A stretch of DNA of 5,227 nucleotides from Syntrophobacterales bacterium (GTDB taxonomy: Bacteria; Desulfobacterota; Desulfobaccia; Desulfobaccales; 0-14-0-80-60-11). Positions within the stretch are counted from its first letter, which is position 1; each line of letters starts with the position of its first letter. The stretch spans positions 1 to 5,227 of the forward strand of contig JAGVPN010000334.1 of NCBI GenBank assembly GCA_020052215.1. The letters run 5' to 3'. Positions 1 to 4,961 of this stretch are shown here, in pieces. The position numbers were made by a program, and so were the translations under genes. The notes below the pieces were generated by a model. That model saw nothing but the letters and a program-made list of their open reading frames with translations, did not search any database and was not told the origin of the DNA.

Positions 1-840
1 CAGGGTGGCGCTCAGGCGGGCCAGGCGGCGCTTGAGTTCGGCCTTATCCGGCGCCACCAACTCCACCGCGGCGCTGGGGGTGGCAGCCCGCCGATCCGCC
101 ACAAAATCGGCAATGGTAAAATCCACTTCGTGGCCCACCGCCGAGACCACCGGGGTTGGGCAGCGGTGGATGGCCCGGGCCACCACTTCTTCGTTAAAGG
201 GCCACAAATCTTCCAGGGAACCGCCCCCCCGGGCCAGGACGATGACCTCCACTCCGGGACAGGCGCTTAAATCGTCCAGGGCTGCGGCGATTTCGCCCGC
301 GGCCTCCGCGCCCTGGACCTTTACCGGGTAAATCAGCACCTCCACATTGGGGAAGCGCTGCCCCAAAAGACGCAGAAAATCCCGCACCGCCGCCCCGGTG
401 GGCGAGGTGACCAGGGCAATTTTGCGGGGAAGAAACGGCAAGGGTTTTTTCAACTCCGGGGCAAACAGACCGTCATCCTTAAGCCTGTTTTTCAGGGCCT
501 CGAAGGCCTGGGCCAAGGCCCCCTGCCCCAGGGGCTCCAGGTAATCCACCACCAGCTGGTATTCGCCCCGGGGTTCATAGACCGTGAGGCGCCCCCGGCA
601 CAGGAACTGGCTGCCCTCCTGGGGCTTAAAACGCAGATGTTGGTGACTGCCCTTGAAGAGCACCGTCCGGAGTTGGGCGTTGGCATCCTTGAGGGTGAAG
701 TAGTAATGGCCGCTCAGAGGCTGGCGGAGGTTGGAGACCTCGCCGCTCACCCAGACCAGGGAGAAATAGGTCTCCAACCGGTCCCGGACCTCCCGGGTAA
801 GGGCGCTCACCGTATAGATGTGGGGCAAATCCTGGTTCAT
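1..840 (-). CDS. xseA: Exodeoxyribonuclease VII large subunit, 5' part (C-terminus outside window)
   Basis: XseA is the catalytic subunit of exonuclease VII, a cytoplasmic enzyme that with several copies of the small XseB subunit degrades single-stranded DNA from both ends into oligonucleotides. The 280 codons present run from ATG at 840 to the window edge without a stop. Residues 1-105 are the OB-fold DNA-binding domain ([13 protein letters not shown] at 8-20, [23 protein letters not shown] at 30-52 with a gap-free match to the family pattern). The nuclease domain follows, with [15 protein letters not shown] (143-157), [16 protein letters not shown] (201-216) and [26 protein letters not shown] (235-260). 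E. coli XseA is about 456 residues, so roughly 40%, mainly the helical XseB-binding region, is missing only because the window ends. An in-frame TGA lies 27 nt upstream of ATG 840 with no other ATG between, which fixes the start. The gene is downstream of the GH8 gene on the same strand, 129 nt apart. The coding sequence looks intact. Identification is secure. Confidence 0.96.
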   Translation of the reverse strand, partial: MNQDLPHIYTVSALTREVRDRLETYFSLVWVSGEVSNLRQPLSGHYYFTLKDANAQLRTVLFKGSHQHLRFKPQEGSQFLCRGRLTVYEPRGEYQLVVDYLEPLGQGALAQAFEALKNRLKDDGLFAPELKKPLPFLPRKIALVTSPTGAAVRDFLRLLGQRFPNVEVLIYPVKVQGAEAAGEIAAALDDLSACPGVEVIVLARGGGSLEDLWPFNEEVVARAIHRCPTPVVSAVGHEVDFTIADFVADRRAATPSAAVELVAPDKAELKRRLARLSATL

Positions 841-847
841 AATAATT

Positions 848-866
848 ACTAGGAAATTATATCATA
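848..866 (-). promoter_or_regulatory. Candidate extended -10 promoter of xseA
   Basis: Read on the minus strand, 864..856 is TGATATAAT: a perfect -10 hexamer TATAAT (861..856) with the upstream TG of an extended -10. A second, overlapping TATGAT sits at 866..861. No good -35 is found 16-18 nt upstream (CTCCGC at a 17-nt spacing), which fits extended -10 promoters. Transcription would begin near 850-848, leaving only about 8-10 nt before the ATG at 840, and no Shine-Dalgarno is visible in AGTAATTATT. The motif stands out as a short AT-rich island in GC-rich DNA, but promoter function is inferred. Confidence 0.5.
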
Positions 867-919
867 TCCCCCAGGTTGGCGGAGGAAATTATTTGCCGAA
901 GGCACCCTGGGCTGTTCAA

Positions 920-944
920 GCACAGGCTGGAAAGCCTGTGCCAC
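920..944. repeat. Palindromic repeat family A, copy 1 (GGAA-loop hairpin)
   Basis: GCACAGGCT (920-928), loop GGAA (929-932) and AGCCTGTGC (933-941) form a perfect 9-bp stem. The 25-nt unit including CAC (942-944) recurs at 2315-2339 with a single base change. It lies between the GH8 stop codon and xseA. Transcribed from the minus strand it would be a stable hairpin in the 3' region of the GH8 mRNA, but no T-run follows, so it is not a standard rho-independent terminator. Similar REP-like sequences are, to my recollection, dispersed in many environmental genomes; that is unverified here. Confidence 0.75.
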
Positions 945-969
945 CACCATTGCAAAGACCAAACCGGTA

Positions 970-2223
970 CTATTTAACCCACCCGGCATACAGCGCCAGG
1001 CCCAGCCAGGCCCAGTTGTTGGCGTAGTAGTGGTCCGGGGCCTCGAAATAGGCTTGGCCGCCGTCCTCATGGTAGAAGGAGAGGATTTTCAGCGCCATCT
1101 GGTGGGCAAATTGCCGGTCGCCGGCGGCCAGGGCCCCGGCCAGCACCCCGGCGTAGAGCACCGGGCTTTCATAGTCCACCGCCTGGGAGCCGTCGAAGTT
1201 ATAGACTGCCAGCAGCCGGCCGTGGGCCTGCCACTGGGATTTGAAAAATGGCAGGAACTTGTCCGCAAGGAGTTGGGCCGCCCGGGGTTCCTTAAACCAG
1301 AGTCCGTCCAGGGCCAACCGATAGGGGAGCCGCACCGCCTCCCAGCCGAAGCGGGTGTCTTTGCCCGGCGCCGGGCTGAGGCGGCCGGCGGCGTCCACCC
1401 GGCACCAGTCGGGAAACAGGCCCACCCCGGGTTGACCCTCCAGACCCTGGGATAATTGCCCCAGCAGCTTATAGGTGGATTGGTGCAGGCGGCTCCACCG
1501 GGCGCGATTATTGGTTACTTCGGCTTCCGGTTGTAGGGGCGGTTCGCGAACCGCCCCTACGCGTTCAGCGCTTGGGCCTGAGGCAGACGCAAACAAACGA
1601 TACGCCGCGGGAGAAAAGTACGAGGGGTTCACCAGGTAGGGCGGCTTAAGCTCGTGCCAGTTGCCCGGGGTGAGGAGCACATCGCCCCCGGGGAGGGCCA
1701 CCACTTCTTTGGCCAGGATATCCGCCTGGACCCGCCGGGCCTCTTCCCGATAGTCCGGGAGGTTTGGCGGGGCCCGCCACCCCAGGCGGTGCGCCAGGAT
1801 CAGGGCCAGGGCGTAATCCAGATCGCCGTCGGTGGCGCTGTTGGCATCCAGCACCCCCCAGGAGCCGTCCGGGAGCCGGCCCCAGCGCCAGGCCAGCAGG
1901 CGGTCGCCGTGCGTCCGGCCCCGGGAAAGTTTTTCATAAGTAAATGAATAGACCCGGTTGAACACCGCGGCGTCCTTGGCCCACACCGCCCGGAGCAGGG
2001 CGTAGGCCTGGGCCTCGGAGATGGTGCCGCCGCCTTCTTCCGGGATGACGACCTGGCCGTCGGACTTGATGAAGTGCCGGCAGTAGCTCCGCCAGGAGGT
2101 TGTGAGCACCTGCTCCAGACGGGTCTTCGACGGCTCCGGTTGGCAGGCGAGGCAAAGCCAGGCCAGGAGGGCGACCAGAAAAAGGTTGAATTTACGGGTT
2201 AGGTTCATGGCTAGGCTTGGCAT
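970..2223 (-). CDS. Glycoside hydrolase family 8 protein (endoglucanase-like), probable lipoprotein
   Basis: A 417-residue GH8 (alpha/alpha)6-barrel hydrolase; the family cleaves beta-1,4 glucans, xylan or chitosan, and includes bacterial cellulose-synthesis endoglucanases (BcsZ). Visible family landmarks: TISEAQAYALLRAVW (67-81) with E70 matching the family's general acid; the GH8 signature ATDGDLDYALALILAHRLGW (130-149), with Tyr137 where Ile/Met is usual; and the NPSYFSPAAYRLFA block (199-212). The site of the usual catalytic base, normally Y-D-A-x-R, reads FGWEAVRLPYRLALD (292-306), giving Glu295 instead of Asp. The N-terminus is a signal peptide: K/R, hydrophobic NLFLVALLAWLCLA, then Cys27-Gln28, a plausible though not ideal lipobox. 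ATG at 2208 (M6) would give a tidier signal peptide than ATG at 2223; neither has a strong Shine-Dalgarno. Residues 222-231 are encoded by a 28-nt palindromic repeat within an apparent insertion between conserved blocks. No bcs or other polysaccharide genes are adjacent, so substrate is unknown. Family assignment is firm. Confidence 0.88.
   Translation of the reverse strand: MPSLAMNLTRKFNLFLVALLAWLCLACQPEPSKTRLEQVLTTSWRSYCRHFIKSDGQVVIPEEGGGTISEAQAYALLRAVWAKDAAVFNRVYSFTYEKLSRGRTHGDRLLAWRWGRLPDGSWGVLDANSATDGDLDYALALILAHRLGWRAPPNLPDYREEARRVQADILAKEVVALPGGDVLLTPGNWHELKPPYLVNPSYFSPAAYRLFASASGPSAERVGAVREPPLQPEAEVTNNRARWSRLHQSTYKLLGQLSQGLEGQPGVGLFPDWCRVDAAGRLSPAPGKDTRFGWEAVRLPYRLALDGLWFKEPRAAQLLADKFLPFFKSQWQAHGRLLAVYNFDGSQAVDYESPVLYAGVLAGALAAGDRQFAHQMALKILSFYHEDGGQAYFEAPDHYYANNWAWLGLALYAGWVK
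1533..1560. repeat. 28-nt perfect palindrome (family B) inside the GH8 coding sequence
   Basis: GTAGGGGCGGTTCG (1533-1546) is followed directly by its exact reverse complement CGAACCGCCCCTAC (1547-1560). It is in frame in the GH8 gene and encodes VGAVREPPLQ (residues 222-231). It falls in a stretch (about 213-242, ASASGPSAER to EVTNNRARW) between the conserved YRLFA block and the W..L..STYKLL block, where related proteins as I recall them have a shorter link. This composition is typical of dispersed intergenic palindromes rather than of protein-coding sequence. The palindrome is directly seen; that it inserted is inference. Confidence 0.8.
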
Positions 2224-2258
2224 TTGAGTCGCCCCAGTGGAGCTTGGGCCACATTACC

Positions 2259-2280
2259 TTCCCAAGCAGGAGCTTGGGAA
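2259..2280. repeat. Palindromic repeat family C hairpin
   Basis: TTCCCAAGC (2259-2267), loop AGGA (2268-2271) and GCTTGGGAA (2272-2280) form a perfect 9-bp stem, followed by CGAGAGGGG. A partial echo, GGAGCTTGGG, occurs just before it at 2239-2248. It lies 36 nt upstream of the GH8 ATG at 2223, so on the minus strand it may be in the GH8 5' leader. It is a REP-like element by structure; copy number elsewhere in the genome cannot be seen. Confidence 0.7.
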
Positions 2281-2313
2281 CGAGAGGGGTCACCGCAGGC
2301 GAAAGCAGCCGCC

Positions 2314-2339
2314 GGCACAGGCTGGAAAGCCTGCGCCAC
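2314..2339. repeat. Palindromic repeat family A, copy 2
   Basis: GGCACAGGCT (2314-2323), loop GGAA (2324-2327) and AGCCTGCGCC (2328-2337) form a 10-bp stem with one A-C mismatch. Positions 2315-2339 match 920-944 at 24 of 25 bases. The single change (T to C at 2334) breaks one stem pair, so copy 1 is the intact form. It is in the same orientation as copy 1 and the two copies flank the GH8 gene almost exactly. Confidence 0.78.
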
Positions 2340-2624
2340 TGTAATTTTTTACGCCGGGGCTTGGCAACCACAGGGGACGCCCGCCCCAAAGCGTTGAAGG
2401 TGCCTTCATACCTTTTCCGCACCTTCTCACTAAGAGGCGCGGCATGCAAGAATAATTTCCAAAGCCGGTGGTATTGCCCCGGCGGGCCGGAGCGCCACGG
2501 GAAGGGTCCCCCGGGGCGTGGGGCAATCAATCTTCCCCCTCACCTTAAGTTGGCTGCACAACGAAAATTTCTTGACAAACACAGGTATTTATGAGAAACA
2601 GTTGAGCGGCATTAGGTCACTCAG
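2340..2624. other. Divergent intergenic region without a convincing gene
   Basis: Between repeat copy 2 and the thrS leader no open frame has both a ribosome binding site and recognisable protein features. Several overlapping frames stay open because the DNA is GC-rich, but they run through the palindromic repeats. On the minus strand a short stretch (about 2370-2460) reads SEKVRKRYEGTFNALG, which is coding-like but unrecognised; it could be a gene remnant or chance. An inverted repeat with arms ATTGCCCC (2473-2480) and GGGGCAAT (2520-2527) encloses a very GC-rich 39-nt interior. A lone TTGACA (2572-2577) has no good -10 partner. AT content rises sharply from about 2530 towards thrS, as expected for a promoter region. 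Confidence 0.5.
2473..2527. repeat. GC-rich inverted repeat with 8-bp arms
   Basis: ATTGCCCC (2473-2480) and GGGGCAAT (2520-2527) are exact inverted arms around 39 nt of almost pure G/C. It may be a further dispersed palindromic element or simply a structured stretch. No target duplication or second copy is seen in the window. Confidence 0.35.
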
Positions 2625-2666
2625 ATGGTCTCGAAACCGGAGATTGAGGAATTTAACGGCAACCCC

Positions 2667-2693
2667 TTGAATTTTAATCGTATGTAACATAAT
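2667..2693 (+). promoter_or_regulatory. Candidate sigma-70 promoter of thrS
   Basis: TTGAAT (2667-2672) resembles the -35 and CATAAT (2688-2693) the -10, in the AT-rich stretch just upstream of the thrS leader. The 15-nt spacing is shorter than the preferred 17, so the promoter may be weak or need an activator. Predicted initiation is near 2700, giving a leader of about 65 nt that contains the terminator at 2706-2753. Function is inferred. Confidence 0.4.
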
Positions 2694-2704
2694 CGAGTAC
2701 TCGA
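2693..2704. promoter_or_regulatory. 12-bp perfect palindrome at the predicted thrS start site; possible operator
   Basis: TCGAGTACTCGA is a perfect 12-bp palindrome. It overlaps the end of the candidate -10 and the predicted transcription start, a position where a dimeric repressor could act. No named regulator is recognised from it. It may also be chance. Confidence 0.3.
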
Positions 2705-2705
2705 C

Positions 2706-2753
2706 GGCATCTGGGAAGGCGTCTCGTCTATAGACGCCCGAGATGCCTTTTTT
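2706..2753 (+). terminator. Rho-independent terminator in the thrS leader (probable attenuator)
   Basis: The outer stem GGCATCT (2706-2712) pairs with AGATGCC (2741-2747). The inner stem GGCGTCT (2718-2724) pairs with AGACGCC (2732-2738) around loop CGTCTAT. The stem base runs straight into TTTTTT (2748-2753), the standard intrinsic terminator form. It ends 12 nt before the thrS ATG. The preceding plus-strand DNA contains no gene (the GH8 gene diverges), so its only evident job is to control read-through into thrS. There is no T-box sequence and no threonine-rich leader peptide, so the signal that relieves termination is unknown. Free or tRNA-bound control is possible because aminoacyl-tRNA synthetase genes are often attenuated. 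Confidence 0.8.
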
Positions 2754-2765
2754 ATTGAGGCAGGC

Positions 2766-4679
2766 ATGATCAAAGTTACGCTGGATCAGGGTTCCACCGC
2801 CACTCTGGAGCAAGGGGTTACGGCAGCCCAGGCCTTTGAGGCCCTGGGCGTGGCCGGCGGCCGGCAGGTGGTGGCGGCCAGGATCAACGGGGATTTGGTG
2901 GACCTGTCCCGGGTGCTCTCGGCTGATTGCACCATCGCCCCCATTCGTCTGGACAGTCCCGAAGGTCTGGAAATCATGCGCCATTCCGCCGCCCACCTGA
3001 TGGCCGAGGCGGTGCGGAACCTGTTTCCCGGGGTCAAAGTGGCCATCGGCCCGGCCATTGAAGCGGGCTTCTACTATGACTTTGGGGTGCCCGAGCCCTT
3101 TACCCCGGAAGACCTGGCGAAAATTGAAACCCACATGGCCGAGTTGACGGCCCAGAATCTGCCCTTCCGGCGCGACGACATGGGCCGGGAGCAGGCCATC
3201 AACTATTTCCGGAGCGAAGACGAAGTCTACAAGGTGGAACTTTTGGAGGAGATCCCCCAGGAAAAGGTGAGCCTCTACCAACAGGGAAATTTTATTGATC
3301 TCTGCCGGGGGCCTCACATCCCGTCCACCGGGTATATCAAGGCCTTTAAGCTCACCGCCACTTCCGGGGCTTACTGGCGGGGGGACGAACGCCGGCCCAT
3401 GCTCCAGCGCATTTACGGCACCGCCTTCCCCACCAAAAAGGAACTGGCGCACCACCTGGAACTCCTGGAGGAAGCTAAACGCCGGGACCACCGCCGCCTG
3501 GGCCGGGAGCTGGAGCTGTTCAGCATTGAAGAGGAAGCGGGGCCGGGGATGGTGATCTACCACCCCAAGGGTGCCCTGCTCCGGAGCCTCATTGAGAATT
3601 TTGAACGCCGGGAGCACCTGAAAAGGGGCTACCAGATGGTCATGGGCCCCCAGATGCTCAAGGCCGACCTGTGGAAACGCTCCGGCCATTGGGACAACTA
3701 CCGGGATCACATGTACTTCACCGAGGTGGAAGGCCAGGGTTACGGCATCAAGCCCATGAACTGCCTGGCCCACATGCTGATCTACAAATCGAAGGTCAGG
3801 AGCTACCGGGAACTGCCGCTGCGCCTGTTCGAACTGGGCACCGTGCTGCGCCACGAGCGTTCCGGGGTGTTGCACGGCCTCACCCGGGTGCGCCAGTTCA
3901 CCCAGGACGATGCCCATATCCTGTGCATGCCCGAGCAGGTGGAAAGCGAAATCCTGGGGGTGCTCAAGTTCGTAGCCGAGGTCATGGCGATTTTCGGGTT
4001 CGACTACGAAGTGGAGCTGTCCACCCGGCCGGAGAAATCCATCGGCACTGACGCGGAGTGGGATCTGGCCACCAACGCCCTGGTCGGAGCGCTCCAGACC
4101 TGGGGGCTGGCCTATGACCTCTGCGCCGGGGAAGGGGCCTTCTACGGGCCCAAAATTGACATCAAGCTCAAGGACGCCTTGCAGCGGCGCTGGCAATGCG
4201 CCACCATTCAATGCGATTTCACTTTGCCGGAGCGCTTTGATCTCTATTACGTCGGCCCGGATGGGGAACGCCACCGCCCGGTGATGCTGCACCGGGTGAT
4301 TCTGGGCTCCCTGGAGCGCTTCATGGGCGTCCTGATCGAGCACTTCGCCGGGGCCTTCCCGGTCTGGCTGGCGCCGGTGCAGGCGATTCTGTTGCCCATC
4401 ACCGACCGCACCCATGCCTACGCCCAGGAGGTGGCGGGTTTGCTGCGGGATGCGGACCTCAGGGTGGAAGTGGATACGCGGCAGGAAACGCTGCGCTACA
4501 AGATCAGAGAAGCCCAGGGACAGAAAATACCGTACATGGTTATCATGGGGGATCGGGAGGCGGCTGACCGCACCCTGGCGCCCCGCCTGCGGGACGGCAC
4601 GGAGTTGAAGGGCGTTTCCCTGGAGGCGTTTATCCAGCGCCTTACGGAGGAGTCCCGGACTCCGTCCCCAGGCCTCTAA
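2766..4679 (+). CDS. thrS: Threonyl-tRNA synthetase
   Basis: ThrS is the cytoplasmic class II synthetase that activates threonine with ATP and charges tRNA-Thr. The 637 residues compare with 642 in E. coli. Domains in order: TGS domain (1-62); N2 editing domain that removes mischarged serine, with H73-SAA-H77 and C180-RGP-H184; class II catalytic core (about 245-535) with motif 2 around RHERSG (362-367), zinc ligands C333, H384 and H509 (the E. coli Cys334/His385/His511 set), and motif 3 ending in GSLERF (514-519); and the C-terminal anticodon-binding domain (about 537-637, [42 protein letters not shown]). All editing and zinc residues are present, so the enzyme should be fully active. The MNCP element reads MNCLAH here. 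ATG 2766 follows GAGG (2757-2760) at a 5-nt spacing. The gene lies directly behind a leader terminator and is followed by infC after 282 nt. Identification is certain. Confidence 0.98.
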   Translation: MIKVTLDQGSTATLEQGVTAAQAFEALGVAGGRQVVAARINGDLVDLSRVLSADCTIAPIRLDSPEGLEIMRHSAAHLMAEAVRNLFPGVKVAIGPAIEAGFYYDFGVPEPFTPEDLAKIETHMAELTAQNLPFRRDDMGREQAINYFRSEDEVYKVELLEEIPQEKVSLYQQGNFIDLCRGPHIPSTGYIKAFKLTATSGAYWRGDERRPMLQRIYGTAFPTKKELAHHLELLEEAKRRDHRRLGRELELFSIEEEAGPGMVIYHPKGALLRSLIENFERREHLKRGYQMVMGPQMLKADLWKRSGHWDNYRDHMYFTEVEGQGYGIKPMNCLAHMLIYKSKVRSYRELPLRLFELGTVLRHERSGVLHGLTRVRQFTQDDAHILCMPEQVESEILGVLKFVAEVMAIFGFDYEVELSTRPEKSIGTDAEWDLATNALVGALQTWGLAYDLCAGEGAFYGPKIDIKLKDALQRRWQCATIQCDFTLPERFDLYYVGPDGERHRPVMLHRVILGSLERFMGVLIEHFAGAFPVWLAPVQAILLPITDRTHAYAQEVAGLLRDADLRVEVDTRQETLRYKIREAQGQKIPYMVIMGDREAADRTLAPRLRDGTELKGVSLEAFIQRLTEESRTPSPGL

Positions 4680-4840
4680 ACCGTTAGCCCGAAAGCTACA
4701 AAAAATGGTGATGGCCTCTACACCTAGATGTGCATGGAAGCGGAATTGCCGGTATAGGGCCGATGGGGCCGCAATAGTAATGGAACGGTAATAACTGGTG
4801 GTATGCCTTGGAAATACCTTATAAAAGTTTACCCCGGTTC

Positions 4841-4879
4841 TTCCCCCTCCCCTGGTGGGAGAGGGTTAGGGGGAGGGAA
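4841..4879. repeat. C-rich/G-rich inverted repeat (family D)
   Basis: A C-rich left half (TTCCCCCTCCCC, 4841-4852) is followed by a G-rich right half (GGGAGAGGGTTAGG, 4857-4870, then GGGAGGGAA). CTCCC (4847-4851) can pair with GGGAG (4857-4861) around CTGGT, and the outer C and G runs can pair imperfectly. Read on the minus strand it has the CCCTAACCCTCTCCCACCAG form that I recall as a dispersed repeat in many environmental genomes (unverified). In the thrS-infC transcript it would fold into a strong hairpin about 83 nt upstream of the infC start. Confidence 0.6.
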
Positions 4880-4947
4880 CAGAAGAACTTTTCGGACGCA
4901 CACGAGATAGAGGTTATCCATTAACCCATAAACATCTTTACCAATAC

Positions 4948-4956
4948 AGGAGGTGA
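4948..4956 (+). promoter_or_regulatory. Strong Shine-Dalgarno that decides the infC start
   Basis: AGGAGGTGA is a near-perfect complement of the 16S rRNA 3' end. GGAGG (4949-4953) is separated by 8 nt from ATA at 4962, the ideal distance. The only in-frame GTG upstream (4953-4955) is inside the Shine-Dalgarno itself, and the next in-frame GTG (4980-4982) is too far away and has no site of its own. Confidence 0.85.
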
Positions 4957-4961
4957 CGGCC

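Larger units (their letters stand above)
4680..4961 (+). other. Long thrS-infC intergenic leader
   Basis: This gap of 282 nt between two genes that are often almost touching (3 nt apart in E. coli) contains no ORF of note; the longest ATG frames are of a few codons (for example 4730-4771). It is less GC-rich than the genes. There is no convincing terminator after thrS. A small hairpin GGTAT/ATACC spans 4800-4818, a TATAAA without a clear -35 is at 4820-4825, a C/G-rich repeat is at 4841-4879, and the infC ribosome binding site is at the end. The gap may hold an independent infC promoter or a translational control region for infC, but neither can be shown. Confidence 0.5.

Noticed and set aside
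929..960. The hairpin after GH8 as a rho-independent terminator
   Set aside because: On the minus strand the stem is followed by TTGAACAG, not a T-run, so it is listed only as a repeat.
2192..2530. A 112-codon minus-strand frame (TTG start) upstream of and overlapping the GH8 start
   Set aside because: It reads through two palindromic repeats, uses a weak start, lacks a clear ribosome binding site and competes with two other open frames over the same DNA. Only the short SEKVRKRYEGTF stretch is kept as a low-interest observation.
2217..2594. A 125-codon plus-strand frame in the divergent gap
   Set aside because: It is composed of repeats and GC-rich spacer, with no protein family features and no ribosome binding site.
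2572..2600. TTGACA as a -35 element for thrS
   Set aside because: At 16-18 nt spacing the downstream hexamers (AGAAAC, GAAACA, AAACAG) do not resemble a -10. TATTTA and TTATGA are too close.
2625..2687. A 20-codon leader-peptide candidate upstream of thrS
   Set aside because: It contains no threonine codon and no Shine-Dalgarno, and it would lie upstream of the predicted transcription start.
2581..2765. A T-box riboswitch controlling thrS
   Set aside because: The conserved T-box sequence and specifier-loop layout are not present, and the leader from the predicted promoter is too short.
2589..4415. A 608-codon open frame on the minus strand opposite thrS
   Set aside because: It is the antisense shadow of the certain thrS gene. 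Its translation is rich in H, P, G, Q and V with no family motif, as expected from codon-position GC bias.
4953..4955. GTG as the infC start
   Set aside because: It lies within the Shine-Dalgarno AGGAGGTGA and has no ribosome binding site of its own upstream.
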